DNA of 64,000 nt from Diadema setosum (Eukaryota; Echinodermata; Echinoidea; Diadematoida; Diadematidae): contig CM067067.1 of the NCBI GenBank assembly GCA_033980235.1, forward strand, positions 13,048,401 to 13,112,400, read 5' to 3'. Each line of letters opens with the position of its first letter. Position 1 is the stretch's first letter. The position numbers were made by a program, and so were the translations under genes. Below, in pieces: positions 14,158-28,300 of this stretch. A model generated the notes under the pieces. It was not told the origin of the DNA, did no database searches, and saw nothing but the letters and a program-made list of their open reading frames with translations.

Positions 14158-14562
14158 ATGGACGCAGCTACATTCGCAACAACAACCGGTGAGCCGGCGC
14201 CGCCCGGCTACAATGGCCAGCCGAGCGGCCCGGCAACTTTCTCCGCAGTCGACTACGTTGTGTTCGTGTTGGTTTTACTAGTATCAGCTTCAATCGGAAT
14301 CTACTATGCATGTACTGGTGGGAAGCAGAAAACCACGCAGGAATTCTTCGTCGCTGATCGCAAGATGCCGTCCGTTCCAGTTGGTTTTTCTCTCCTCGCT
14401 AGCTGGATGTCTGCCATAGCACTTCTTGGAACTCCATCCGAGGTCTATGTGTACGGCACCATGTTTTGGTACATCGGTGGGAGTTACATCCTTATGTCAC
14501 TTCTAGTCGCGAATATTTACATTCCTACGTTCTACAAACTTCGCTTGACCAGTGTGTATGAG
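14158..14562 (+). CDS. SLC5A8-like: Transporter exon 1 (residues 1-135)
   Basis: Begins at the ATG and ends TSVYE before the donor GTACAG, phase 0. It encodes the N-terminal extension and helices 1-3. Confidence 0.95.
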
Positions 14563-14875
14563 GTACAGTATGCGCCTATCTAAATCAGTACGATGATGAG
14601 ACTGATAGTCCAAGGGAAAATACCAATACTGTATCACACCACAATATTTTCCAATCAGTAATTTAACAGCCAAATGACGATTTCATAGCCAAAACAAAAT
14701 GTATGTATACCCCAAACTGTTATAAAATGTTCTGCATATTCAGGGCTCTTTGTTTTATTTTGTTTTGTCTTGTTTTTTGTCTATATCCATGTCCATACAA
14801 TCCATGCTGTTTCCCTTTGTGGCATTTGTACATTATTTTTTTTTCCTACTAAGGTTTTGTATCACTTGTCCTGTT

Positions 14876-14908
<33 letters not shown>

Positions 14909-17900
14909 GACTTCAGGATCCAACAAAGTCAAAGTTAATATGCATCTATTATCATTTTTTTTTTTTATTATTTAACTGGTCATGGTGGACTGTCAGTAAA
15001 TTTGATAATTCCTGATAAGTTTCTGGCCCAACAGTGACTTTTACCAGTCTGGAACCATCAAACCAGCTATGTTTGTGTTATATGAATACAGGGGTCTCTT
15101 TGAATAACAGGCCCTTGTGCTCTCAAAAGAGTATGCTGATTTTTTAATTCGTGTATAAAAGACTGAAAATGTATTTAATACAAATATTGATACAGACTTA
15201 CCTCTTTGCACTCGCCTTTTATTATGAAGAAGAAAGGGGAGGAATTGCGTCATATAGAGAAGGAAAAATCATCAAGGATAATCAGGGCTCGATATTACTG
15301 GTGGCCTGGGGTCGCTAAAGATTGATGTTTGGCTACCAGGGCACCGTTTCACGAAAGTTGTCAGTCACTGACAATTACCATAGTAACAAGAGCGTCTCAA
15401 CCAATCAAAACCAAGGATTTTACTGAATTAGTCAGCGCTGACAACTTGTCAGCGCTGACTATATTGATGAAACACCACCCTGATTTTAAAAATGGTTGTC
15501 TTTTGATGGTCCAATCAGGCAACTACAATATTAAAAGGCATTATTTACCATTTGCAGATGAAACAAAAACCCAGCTTTAGTGCTTCAAAATAGCTCTAAA
15601 ATGTGAGTTAGGGATAGAAACAACCAATGTAAAACTTTTAATCAAGATAATCGATGTTAAGTATTGTTAAATATACAAAATGAGAACAATAGTTATAATA
15701 AAATTGTTTCTAGAATAAACCGTCTACAGTTACATGTAGACTGTACAGTACTGGTTGAGGTAAGGATTTAGCTTTTAACGTTTTGCGAGATATTGAGAAA
15801 CCACTCTATGAAATGTCAAAGATTATACAATTCTGAGGGAAATTGAAAGTTTATTTGATGAAAATCGGTTTTGAAATGACTGAGATATCCAAAAACAGGG
15901 TGAAACAAAGAGATCCTGATAAAAGTTGTGGCCTGTCGCATTTTACTATTATCGCTTTTTTGGATATCTCAACCATTTGAAAACCAGTTTTCATCAAATA
16001 CTGTAACTGTTGAATCCTTCTTGAAATTACATGCTCTTTCATATTTCATAAGAAGTTTCTCATTATCTTGCCCAAAAAATGTTATTAACCTAAATCCTCA
16101 CCTCAGCCAGTACTGTACAGCCCCTTTAATAAGAAAAACAGTGATATCTCCTTATATTTTAGGTTTAATTGCAAAATTTTAATATGGAAGGATGTTTTGT
16201 GATACAACTGACCTACACATATGGATCTAATGTGATAAATCCAACATTTTTTATATCACTGATCCCAATGGTGAACTGTACCTTTAAAATGGATGGTTAT
16301 GTTGCCTTTATTTCAGACCACTGCGTATCTTTTTCAGGCCTCCAAAATTTCAGGTTGAAAGATTTTAATGGCCTGCTGTAAATGAGCCATCAGAGAATTC
16401 AAAGTTAGTTTCAAGTTGTGATATAAGTTTGCAAGTGAGGATTGTGATGTAAGGAGAGGTTGTTGCAAGCTGATAATGATCTGATTGGCAAGATCAGATA
16501 TTGTGAGGAACACAAAAATGCTGGAGATAGCAGCGTACAGTGCATACTTTATATTTACACTCCCTTTACTATTTAAGTACGGGAGTATCTGAGCCTGGTC
16601 AATAATGTTATCAGATGCAGTGATCATAAAACTGTTTAAGAGTTTGATGTAATCACAAGGTAGGCCTTTGCAGTTCCTTAACCTCAAAGTTGTTTCATCA
16701 TGGAGTGCTGTGCTGCGCATTGTGCACACAATGTTTACGTGATATCATACTAGCGCTTAATATCTACATGTACCTGTAGGCACTTTGTGATAACAGGAAA
16801 GGCTCTAAAGTCGAGTAAAACAAAAACCATAAATTCAATCGCCTACAACAACTTTTATGCCTCTCTGTTGCTTTCAAGAAATATTTCATTATTTACTCGT
16901 ATACAAAGGATATGCTAGAGCCCTGTTAGTTACATTTCTGTAAGTGTTACTATGTTTGACTGGGACTTTCAGATGACACTAGACTTACGATTGATTGCAA
17001 TGCAGAACCGATGCAGAGCATCACTTCATGACAGGGCAGTGGCTCAAGTGGTAGACTGAAAAATCTGTCAGTCGGGTGGAGTTTTATATCATTTAGTTGA
17101 CTTTCACGTCTCTCCTCTGTAGACAGGGGGAGATTCCGTGAAGCCATGACAGACGATATATGACAAGATACAGACCATTCTTTTGGTCAACTCAAGTGGT
17201 AGCTTTTCTGACCTTGCAATTAAGTGCCTCATATATATATACAACTGTATTTGGCTGCGTAATGTTGTTTGCTGTTATCTTGTCCCATCAAGAAAGCGGC
17301 AGAGATATTCTGTCCATTGGATATGGCATGAAGTGGATGCCTTGTATGTGAGAGAAACCGACAGGCCTCAAATTTCACTTTGATTTGAGTCATGACCATT
17401 TTGGCCGTGACTCAAATTTTTGGAGGAGTCATCAAGATCAGTGAGTGGGGTATCAGGACTATTGAATCACCTAAAAAATGATATTTTGATCCTCTCTGAC
17501 ATTGATTTGATTGTTTTTTCTTTGCCTGAAAACGTTTAATGTTACCACTGACTGTTGCTTTAGAATGTTATACTGTTCATTGTATGTGAAACCTTGATAT
17601 TTGCCTTATGTGTAGATGCAGCTACGTTGTCAAGCCAGCTACACCTGTAGCTAGATTGTATCTCACAGGGATGCCGATAGTATAGTATTGGTTGAGGTAA
17701 GGATTCAGCTTTTAACTTTTTGCAAAATACTATTCGATGAAACCACTTATGAAATGTTGCAGAGCACACAATTCTAAGAGGAATTCAAAGTTTATTTGAC
17801 AAAAATTGGTTTTGAAGTGGCTAAGATATCCAAAAACAAAGTAAAACAAAGCAATCCTAATAAAAGGTGGGTCCCACCTTTTACTAGGATCCCCCTTTGT

Positions 17901-19320
17901 TTTGGACATTTCAGCCATTTCAAAACCAATTTCATCAAATAAACTTTGAATCACTCTTGTGCTCTTTCATATTTCATAAGAGGTTTCTCGTTATCTCACA
18001 CACACAAAAAGTATGGTAACCTCAAGTCCCCATCTCAACCAAAACTACATGTATACCGTCCCTTTAAATCCAACTTTAGGTTGTGCATGCATGTATGCAT
18101 AACACAAGTCTGTGAAAAAAAAAAGTGGGGAAAGCGATATCTTTGTCTTCAAATTCATATGATTTTCTAGTTACTTGCAGAAAAAGGTCACAGTCAGTGG
18201 TTCGTTGAATTTTGGAGGGGCATCGCACGCAGTTGGTGGACATCACAGCCGTTGGCCTCATGAATGGCCTCAGTGTAATTTTAGCACTGTAACTTTTCAC
18301 ATGGAGAGATTGCACTTCAATACTCCCAATGAACAGGGTGCAGTGGACCACGGACACTGTCAGCCTTTCATTGATCATTTCAGTTCAGGCAGTTCAGACT
18401 ACCAGTACGAGTGGTCCGCCAATGGTATCAATGAAGGCACATGATGCCACGTGAATGCATTGACTGAATGAATCAAGGATTTGACTAATCTGTGGTTAAA
18501 AAAGAAAAGAAAAAAAAATGACTCATGTGTCCAGTGAGGTGAGAGCTCAAGCTTTTTGTTGAATCACCCAAAATGAATACTGCTCAATATGAATGGTATT
18601 GCAAAACTTGACAAAATTCACAAAAATTATGACTGTTAGTGAATTTCTGTGATGATGTGTTTGTTTCTTGGTTGTACATGTACATAGAGTACCACTTACC
18701 CATTATGTATAGATGCTCTCCTAGAAACAGTACATTCTCCTAGGTACATGTACATACACATGTGTACTATGTAGATGCGAAAGTAGTTAGTCGTCATGAA
18801 GAGAATAAGATTTTGTGGAATCGAGGTTTCATAACCTAAAAAAAAAAAAAGAATAGTGGAATTTTCAGTGGTACGTTGTACATGTATATGAATTATACTA
18901 CATGGGTGTCAATAGATAACTTGTTTTGAGTAAAGACTTTCTATAACAGACCTTTTCTATTTCAAAAGAGCATGGCCTTGCAGTTACATGTACTTTCTTT
19001 TTGCTAAAAGACAATGTCTCAAGTATCAGAGATAAAACATAGCTTGAACTGCATGGTTTCAGGCCGTATGTTCACCACTGCCAATAACCCTTCGAAAGTG
19101 AGCTCTTTGTAGAGAAACAATGCTGTGGATTACTCTTTTCTTGGACAAAGCACATCCAATTTTTTATGATTACTTTAGTTAATGGGGTTTCAATAGGCTC
19201 TTTGGAAGTATTATAAATATATTTTTTTTTTCATTTTGATAGTGATGAATTCTGCTATAGATAACTCTCAGGACAATTTTCAGTAGTGATAGTTGTCCCA
19301 ACAAAAATATAGTGGTAAAA

Positions 19321-19351
<31 letters not shown>

Positions 19352-22300
19352 GTGGTAATAAGTGAGTTACTGCCCAGGGGTATATTCCTTCAGATGAAAA
19401 TCACAGATGGTTCATTTTACTTAAAAATAGTGAGGGAATATTTATCTGTAATCATGAGAGTGTGCAAGTGCTTGGAAATGCAGCTATGATAGTTTGTATG
19501 AGATTATTACATGCAATGCATTTCTCACTTTCGGGTATGAAAGAAGTTTTAATATTGGAATCTGAATGGGATCTAAATTAGGCCTATCAGATACATGTGT
19601 ACTTGTAAGCAGAGAGAGAGAGAAGAATGGCAATTTGTTTTTACTCTTTCTGACTGGCATATACAGTAACACAGCTCGGCTTATGAGTGACTGCTGTGTA
19701 CAAGAATACCCACATCCACCCTAGTTGAACTTTAGAAATGGGAATATAATGACAGTACAACTTGTATTCATCAATTCATGGACCTTCATTGTCACTCATT
19801 CACAACCCAGTACTTTGCACATGAATGGCGAAAATATACCATTATTGAATTGTTACAAAATAAAGCAAGGGTATAATCATCATGACTAACACATAGCAGT
19901 GGCGGATCCATATGGGGGCGCAACCGGCGCACGCCCCCTTTATTTTTCTTTAAAAACAAAAGAAATAAAAAAAAAATGAAATGAAACCCGGAAGTGGCAC
20001 CAGAAATATTAGTTGCGCCCCCCCCCCCCCCCTTTACAGAATTCCTGAATCCGCCCCTGCGTAGTCATTGTGAACACACATGCAAGTGCGTGGGGTGTGA
20101 TCCACATACTTACACCTACGGGTACTGCACATACACTTTGTAGTGGTACTTGTATACGGTTACAGCTCGTTATTCCGAAGGTTCGTTATTCCGAAGGCTC
20201 TTTATTCCTAAGATTCGTTATTCCGAAGGTTCATTGTTCCGAATTTCATTTTAGGATTAACCAATCTTCGGAATAACGAACCTTCGGAATAACGCCACAA
20301 ATTTTCGGATTAACGAACATGTAGGTATAGGGAATTTGCGTGTTTCGGATTAACGACCCTTCGGAATAACGAACCTTCGGAATAACGAACAGCACCCCTT
20401 GTATACACCGTACCTGTTCGATTCACATTCTTTTAGTTCATGCATCATCTGTTGATGTGTTATGCAAAGCACTGGTTAGTATATGGATGCATGCTTTACA
20501 TCATTACAGGAAACAAAATGTCGAAATATTCATCCATGGTCAGCCCTGTGACAGTTGCATAAGTTACGGCCAATATATCCAACAACAAGCCTTATACTCA
20601 GTTAATGTGCATGAATACTTCTACAAACTTTATACTATTGTACACAGTTCATGTAAATGTGTACAACTGAAAGCGAAAGTAAGATAAAGAACAAACATTT
20701 CAAAAGTGACTGATAATTATCTGAATTGATTATGACAGTTCAGTACAAAAGTGTTATTGATGAATCTTTGGTCTTGCAAACAAGCAACTGGGGACTTGGA
20801 AGCTTGATCACTGATTCATCTAGAAATATTCGTCCGCCTCATGAGTCGTCAGTATAGCGTATGTAGGCCTTTCAGAGTTTCAATATTCTCAGCATTATAA
20901 ATTTCGAAATCTCAGGAAAAAATGTACCGGTATGTTTTTACTGGTGACGCTTAACAAAGACTTGCAGTAAAATTTCACGGCCTGTCGACGAAACCTTGAA
21001 TATCACAGGTTTTAACACAAATATTAATCTCTCTTGTATTTGTGCGGTGTTCGAATAATCGTACAAATGAAATATATCGGCGAGATGTAGATTAGTTATG
21101 GAACACACACTGCTGATCTCATGATCTAATGTATTGATGGGTTTGCAGAGGTGGCGACAGGTAGAAATATTAAACCTTCATAGGTCAGTAATGAACAATC
21201 TGAAGATCAGACTTCCACAGTCAGACCAAAGCACGTAGTGCTAATTGAAACTCCGGAATGGGAGCGCAACATATCAAGTATAAAGGTGACCCTTGAGAGA
21301 CCACTGAGAGAGACCTGTTCATTATTGTTGGCAAGATCTCTCAGAAGTCTTCAAGACCAGATAACAATAATGTCTGTGTGGAATGGCTCTCAAAACCTCG
21401 AGTGAAAGATCACTGAAAGACCCCCCCCCCCCCTGAAAAAAAAAAATCCAACAAACTTCTCGGAGATCTCGGGCCTTAATAAGATTCCAGAACATTCATT
21501 GAGATACCGATAAGGCTATAGTTGAGAGATCACTGAAAGATCATTTTTGGAATACTTCCTTAGACATTTGAGGGTTCAGTCAAGATCTCTGAGTAACTGT
21601 CTATCAATGATCATCCCTCAATGATCTCTCAACAATCTTCCAGTGATCTTCTTCATTGGCAATTCTTGAGAGACTGTTTAGAGATAATTGAAAGACTATT
21701 TAGTATCTTTTAGCGCTTATTGAGAGGTCGCTTGAAGACTGCTGAAAGGCCTCTGGAAGCCATTTTCTTAAGAGATCGCTGAAAGACTGTTCTGAACCTT
21801 TCCAATTTTTTTTTTATTATTATTATTTTTTTTTAGACCATGGAGATCATGAAGTTCACCGACAGATCATTTCAGGAATCATGAAGGATCTCGGAGATCA
21901 TGAGACCACGTAAAAATCATTAGGAGATCTGCTCATTTCTACGGTCTGTCAGTGGTCTTTCAGAGGTCTTGCTCTGTTGCTCTGTAAGGGAGTGCATGGG
22001 GTTAGTCAAATCTGGTGCTTTTATACATTTGTAGCTGACCAGATAATCATGATGTTGCCAGTACAAAGTGCCCGTGTGTGTACTAATTGTGACCTTCGAA
22101 AGAATAAGAACACCAAGACCACGCATTCGCTCTTTACGATACCTGGGGTTTCTTTCTTCCACACTAATTGCATGAAAAATTAGGATGTCACTGTGATGCC
22201 ACGTGAAATCGATGTTAGGCCTATCAACTGCACGAGATCAATGCCGTATCAAGAGAGCTCTGCACATTTCCTGCAGGATCATCAGAGAATACAAAGAGAG

Positions 22301-25300
22301 ATGTGATGACACGTATATAAGATATTTTCGCTGAAGAACTTCTTAATAAAGTTTAATGGCATACTTCTGCTCAAGACCATCTAAATGCGGTACTGCGAAG
22401 AGACATGTCAACTCGAGATTTGCAAGACTGACACATTTTCTTTCAAGAACCTTGACACAAGGGCAGCCACTTTGCCCTGGACGAAGTGATATCGCGGAAG
22501 TGGATTATGAATGACGCTTGCACGGTTCAACGATTACCTTCAACGATGATTGCATTTTATTAAAAAAAAAATCAAAGATTGCCTTTCGTTAAAAAAAATC
22601 ATGTTTGATAGTACAAGTCGTTATATCTTCACCGTATTTTAATTATATATTATTTCATTATTTTTTATTTATTTATTTTATTTATTTATTTTTTTTTTTT
22701 ACATGGCAAGACGTGATCTTAAGATTTTCGAATGTCCGGACAGACGCGAACCAGGGACAAAGGACACATACTACGTGTATTATTGCACATTATAATATGC
22801 ACGTACCATATGACTTTTAAGAACAAAACGATAATTTCTCCAGCTCGTATATGGTTTCGAAGATCGTCTATCAAAACCATTCACTCGCAAAATTCTGCTC
22901 AGAAATATATTGTGTTGTTTTCATAGGAGGCACTGAAGGAGATTAGGACTCGTTAATGAACAGGTAGGCCTACAGTGTATCTGCTATTTAAATTCGCCAA
23001 AACAGTCGCAAAGTTTTATGAAAACGGCATAAGTCATTGTTTAGATTCCTACATGTAAATCATTTTTCATATGGCTGACCAAGTGAATATGCGATTTGTG
23101 TTCACCCTGCGAAATGGAGGCCGTGGTTGGTCATCGTGATGGAGCTCTATCTGTACATGACTACCAGCCTGCTTGCCACTCCAATCCGAGCTCCATCACG
23201 CCCTGGAATTCGGCCGCGCGGATGTTGTTCCACCTGCCAAGACGATCGATCGTACTCTGCTCAGGATAAACATCGTTATACATTATGCTAATTCCGATCC
23301 GAAACCTTCTGAACGGCTGGTTCCTTTGCGTCTTGCATGTATACCATTTCTGTGGCCACTGCAGACTTGAACCAATGCTGGTAATGCCATGGTCGGCCAC
23401 ACTGCAACCTCTTTAGTTTTTTCAAAACATTAATATGTGCATAACAACACGATTGTTATTACAACTGTATCATCATTTGAATAAATAACATGTATTTGAG
23501 CTCCACAAACTCTGAATGTAAGCTTGTTAATCAAAATTTTGTATGCTACAATTCAAAATGTTACGAGACGGAAGAAAAACCAATATGTAGAATATGCATG
23601 CATGATGTAAGTCAAATCAATGACGTCGGTTGAGAATGATAAGGGCGTTAAGTTGTCTCAAAACCCATAGTGTTCGAGACAACTTAACGCCCTTCTCATT
23701 CTCAACAGACGACTATGAGGTCTTTCCTCCTTGATTTGAAGATGTATGGACTTATATGATTAGTTTCCAAGGTTTGAAGTTTGCCACAAAATGGAATCAT
23801 GCATAGACTTTGGCTATGGACGGGAATACACGCTTGTCAATAAGCCTTGTCGATTTTGATTTGCCTGTCATGCCTGTGTAAGCCTATAAAGAGAAAATAC
23901 CACAAAATTGGTCTCCCTGCGGCGTCAGAATATACATGACTTCTCTATAAAACACGTAATGATTTCACTATACTCATTTGTTAAAATCCACTTACTGAGC
24001 ACGAGGACACATAATAGTCTATTCAAAATTTATGACAATTATTGATCCCAGGCTACATGTAGAGATGATCCGATGGATAGGTGAGCGAATGCGTTATCGA
24101 CGTAACATTAACAAGGGCGCATAGATACGTCGGTCGGAACTCCTTATCATCGCGGGCTTCCCTAGATAGTTTGCTTCGAATCAGTGCGAGTGTTTTCACT
24201 ACAACACACATCACCATCAGGCAACACGGATGTCGCGGGCTTTGTCTACACATCAGTCTTTTTTTTTTTTTTTTTTTTTTTTTTTAGTACAAAACAAATC
24301 TACACCTATGCTTAAGATAAAGAAGAGAGATCAGAGAGATACTTGAAGTAGAGAGGGAGATGAAAGCCACTATACTCAAGTATGTCCATATGGTTGTAAT
24401 CGGGTTGTTCAACGTTCAGCGTTGTTTGCGTTGATGAAAATATGCCTTAATTCTTTAGAAAATAAATGCACGCAAAGGTAGGCCCTATAATAAACTCGCT
24501 ACCGCGAAATGTGTTCTTTTTAGTCTATACCACAAACGTAATTTTAAGGATCATTATTTTAATTTGTAGTAAATAAAAAAAAATATATATATATCAAGTT
24601 ATGCATTCAATTAGCGACTTCCCTTTATGCAACAGTTTTAATTTGTGTAACATACAGTAATCACTACCTGGTAAGTATTAGATTCAGAGGCAATATAACA
24701 TACAGCCTACACAGTTGTAGTAAAGGAACAATTTCCCGTAACGTTTGATTTCTTGCTTTCATCGATATGATTTACAGAGGAAAGCTGATATATCATCCAA
24801 GAGATTTTATCTCTTTGATTATCGTCATGCAGAAAACGTTTAAAAATGTACGAATATCAGAACGGCGTAATATCCACACATCTTGTGGATACAGACACTG
24901 TATGGTATAACATCGGAAAACCGACATTTTCCGAAGGACAGTGCATAATGTGTGTCTATACTAATTGTGGAAGCCATGCTGCCCAACAGACAGAAACAAA
25001 ATAGTATTTCGTACATATTGTGAGCTTTAAAAGGATGGTACTTGTGGTTTAGATGGGGCTTCGGGGGCATTTCATCAAGCGTTTTCTCATTATTTTTTTC
25101 TGAAAAAAATGTTATAAGCTACTGAAATCCTTGCATCTGATTGGCTGAGAGCAAAGTTTTTCGGACCAAACACTTCATGAAATGCCCCCTTGGTTTTCAT
25201 TTTTTTTTTTTTTTTTTTTTGGGGGGGGGGGAGGTGTTAATGAAAAGCAAAGAGCATGCAATTCTAAGAGGGATTCAAAGTTTATTTGATGAAAATCGGT

Positions 25301-28300
25301 TTTGAAATGCCATCTTTTATTAGGTGCCATGCCACCTTTTATTAGGATCACTTTGTTATACAATGTACGCACTTTGGTTTGTTTGTTTTTTGTATTTTTT
25401 TGTTTTTGTTTGTTTTTTTTTTTGCTATCATTCATTTCAAAAACGATTTTCATCCAATAAACTCTGCATTCCTCTTAGAATTGCCATGCTCTCCACGTAA
25501 CACTTCATACACTAAGTGGTTTCGTATATATAGTATCTTGCAAAAAAGTTGAAAGCTCCTATCCTCATCTCAGCCTATACTATACCATCCATTTAACAAG
25601 TTGCGGCAAATAAGAAACACCATTGGCCTTGTAGAATTACAACCATGCGAACATGGCGACGAGTGACTGCATGGAAGAGAATACCATTTCGAGAAAGTTG
25701 GTGATAACAAGATAATGTTCTGATCTCATAGTGATGCATATTACATTGTACATGTGTATGAATATACTGTATTTCTTATATAGATTCAAAGGTACATGTA
25801 CGCCACTTTTTTTTTGAAAGGATTAACTACAACTGTATAGATTTAACAGTATTTCCATTATCTTGGGCAGTAAAAGAAACGTTCTGATTTGTTTCAATGT
25901 TGCAGTACCTGGAACTTCGTTTTTCTGTCGTCGCTAGACTGATTGGTACAGCTGGCTTCGTCATCTACATGGTAAGACTCTTTTACTTAACAAGCAAAGC
26001 GGACGTGATTGGTTTCTAAACGAATTGTGATGCGTCTATATGTTGTGACGCGTAAATTCCGTGACATGCAATTATTTCAACAGCAGTGCTTGATTTGTAA
26101 TACAGTATTCATCGCATAATCGGGACAGGTTGGGAGTAGCAAACATGGCCCCTTTAAGCGGGGTGCCCGATTTCGCGATGAGCACTCACCATACACTAAC
26201 GGCATACGACATGTACATGTAGTGCACACACACATGCATAAATCGACATACTGTACATGCATGAATACACAACCACGCTACCCCTCGGCGCGACCCTCTA
26301 GCTCTCCCTGCATTCTCGCAATGATGTAGAGCACATGGCTTTGCTTGTAACGTAGGGGAGAAGAATGTCGCGAAAGCATGTGTTTCGCAATGGCATGGAT
26401 ATACACGGCACTTTCGTGGCTGTACGTGTACTGGATGGACGGAGGTCAAAACACACCAGTCCGAAGCTTGCTTTGTAGGTTCGATGTAAATGACAACTGA
26501 TAGGGAATCTTTGAAATATTGTTGTGGTATTTTGGTAGATTTTTTTGTGTAAAATATCAACAAAATCAAAGACCGCTTGAAGAAAAATTGTCCCGTTTAT
26601 CAGAGGTCCCCGCCCGATTATCCAGTGAAAATAACATGCATTGGAAATGTTTCTGGGAAGCGTATGTCATTTAAGCGAGGTTCCCGATTATCAGATGCCC
26701 GATTATGCGATGAATACTGCATATAGGCCTATATACAGTACTTGTATATTTCTTCTGCAGTGAGGGATGCGATATCTGTATAGGCCTGTATATAATTATC
26801 GTGAATTATCTGTGTAGGGTACGATTAGAATATGCTGAAAAAGCCTAAGGTGCAGTTTGCTGTGGCTCTGGAGTCATATCACGGCATGAACTTTAGAACA
26901 ATTATTGTAAATGGACCACGAGCTTCAGTTTCCATGACATCCGTGAAGTGATGAATCAGCTACAGCTTTTCAAAAGTTTGTAAAATAACTAATTTTCGTA
27001 ACATGCAACTGCAAGCATCTGCATGATGACTGGATGTGCTCTCGACAAAACGGACCCTTCCTTCCAGGCTACGTTGATTACGAATTCCAATACTATAATA
27101 ATTCCAGTACTACTAATAATGGAACCATGTTGCCATATTTTGATCAAACCTTGTAGGAATCAGATAGAGGGACACAAAGTTCCTCGGAATTGTGCGGTTG
27201 GTCCCCATGGGGCACTAGGTGCAGAGCTCCGTACAGGATTAAATTGGTAAAATTTCAACCACGAGGATATTCTCACAAGTAATGTGACATTAAGGTGCGA
27301 GTTTCTTCACTTTGTCTCCCTCTACAAATTAAATTTGTTAAGATCGCAACTGCTGACCTGTAAATCAACAAACATGTCGGAAAAAGGAACCAGTGGGACT
27401 CGAACCTGTCATCTACTGCTTTCCGGCAGCGACACTACCACCATGCTGTCCCTGGTTGCCGGCAGTGACACGATGAACATGGAACAAATACCCAAAGCTC
27501 CGAAATTCCGACATTGTTATGTTAAGTAGTCCAAGGTGGACAAGGCATGAAATGAAAGAAAAGAAGAAACTCGCACCTGAACCTTCACCCCTCTGAATAA
27601 TATCTTTTTTTTTTTTCTTTCATTTCATGCCTTGTCCACCTTGGACTACTTAATATAACAATGTCGGAATTTCGGAGCTTGGGTATTTGTTCCATGTTTA
27701 TGGTGTCACTGCCGGCAACCAGGGACAGCCTGTTGGTAGTGTCGCTGCCCGGAAAGCAGTAGATGACAGGTTCGAGTCCCACTGGTTCCTTTTTCCGACA
27801 TGTTTGTTAATTTACAGATCAGTAGTTGCGATCTTAACAAATTTAATTTGTAGAGTGAGACAAAGTGAAGAAACTCGCACCTGAACCTTCACCCCTCTGA
27901 ATAATATCTTTCTTTCTTTCATAATGTGACATTGTTCACGACGTTCGTCCATTTTGGACACTAGTTACAAAAGGTCAGGTATTGGAAGGAGTCAAATGAG
28001 AAAAAAAAATAAGAAACGTAAAAAAAAGCAATGTACGATTACAATAATGTTTCAATATTTGGCGAAGTAATGACAGTCAAGAAAAGCGTGTCTCTTTGTT
28101 TTCTTTTGTCCTTGCTGCTGTTTAGGTGATGTACATGTCCATTGTTCTGTATGCACCAGCCTTGGCAGTCAATGCAGGTAACGTATATAGTATCATTATA
28201 TAGTATCAGTCTTACTGTCGATCACCTTTGACCGGTGATTGTCTCGTTTTAATGATTTCTTTAAAACATACGGATGAATGGTACCAAAGCTATCATAGAG

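Larger units (their letters stand above)
14563..25905 (+). other. Transporter intron 1 (11.3 kb)
   Basis: It contains MITE copies (15339-15480, 15741-16129, 17668-18067, 19897-20059, 20159-20392, 25063-25189, 25240-25596), a GATCTC-rich repeat block (21280-21975), a hairpin (23629-23706) and long poly-T runs (14879-14905, 24259-24285). Two locally GC-richer islands, 18180-18445 and 23160-23400, remain unexplained. Confidence 0.85.
27280..27933. mobile_element. Inverted tRNA-like SINE dimer with 12-bp target duplication
   Basis: The direct repeat TAATGTGACATT flanks the element at 27280-27291 and 27922-27933. Between them two ~260-bp arms are inverted copies of each other, separated by ~55 bp. 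Each arm contains a ~75-nt tRNA-like segment. The 3' tail motif GAAGAAACTCGCACCTGAAC occurs in the loop and at the right end, before AATAATATC(TTTC)n. The target duplication suggests insertion by LINE machinery. Confidence 0.75.
25972..28125 (+). other. Transporter intron 2
   Basis: The intron holds the pogo-like element (26103-26719) and the inverted SINE dimer (27280-27933). No further gene is seen. Confidence 0.85.

Noticed and set aside
17038..17060. tRNA A-box-like TGGCTCAAGTGGTAGA
   Set aside because: No B-box follows at the right distance and no cloverleaf can be drawn.
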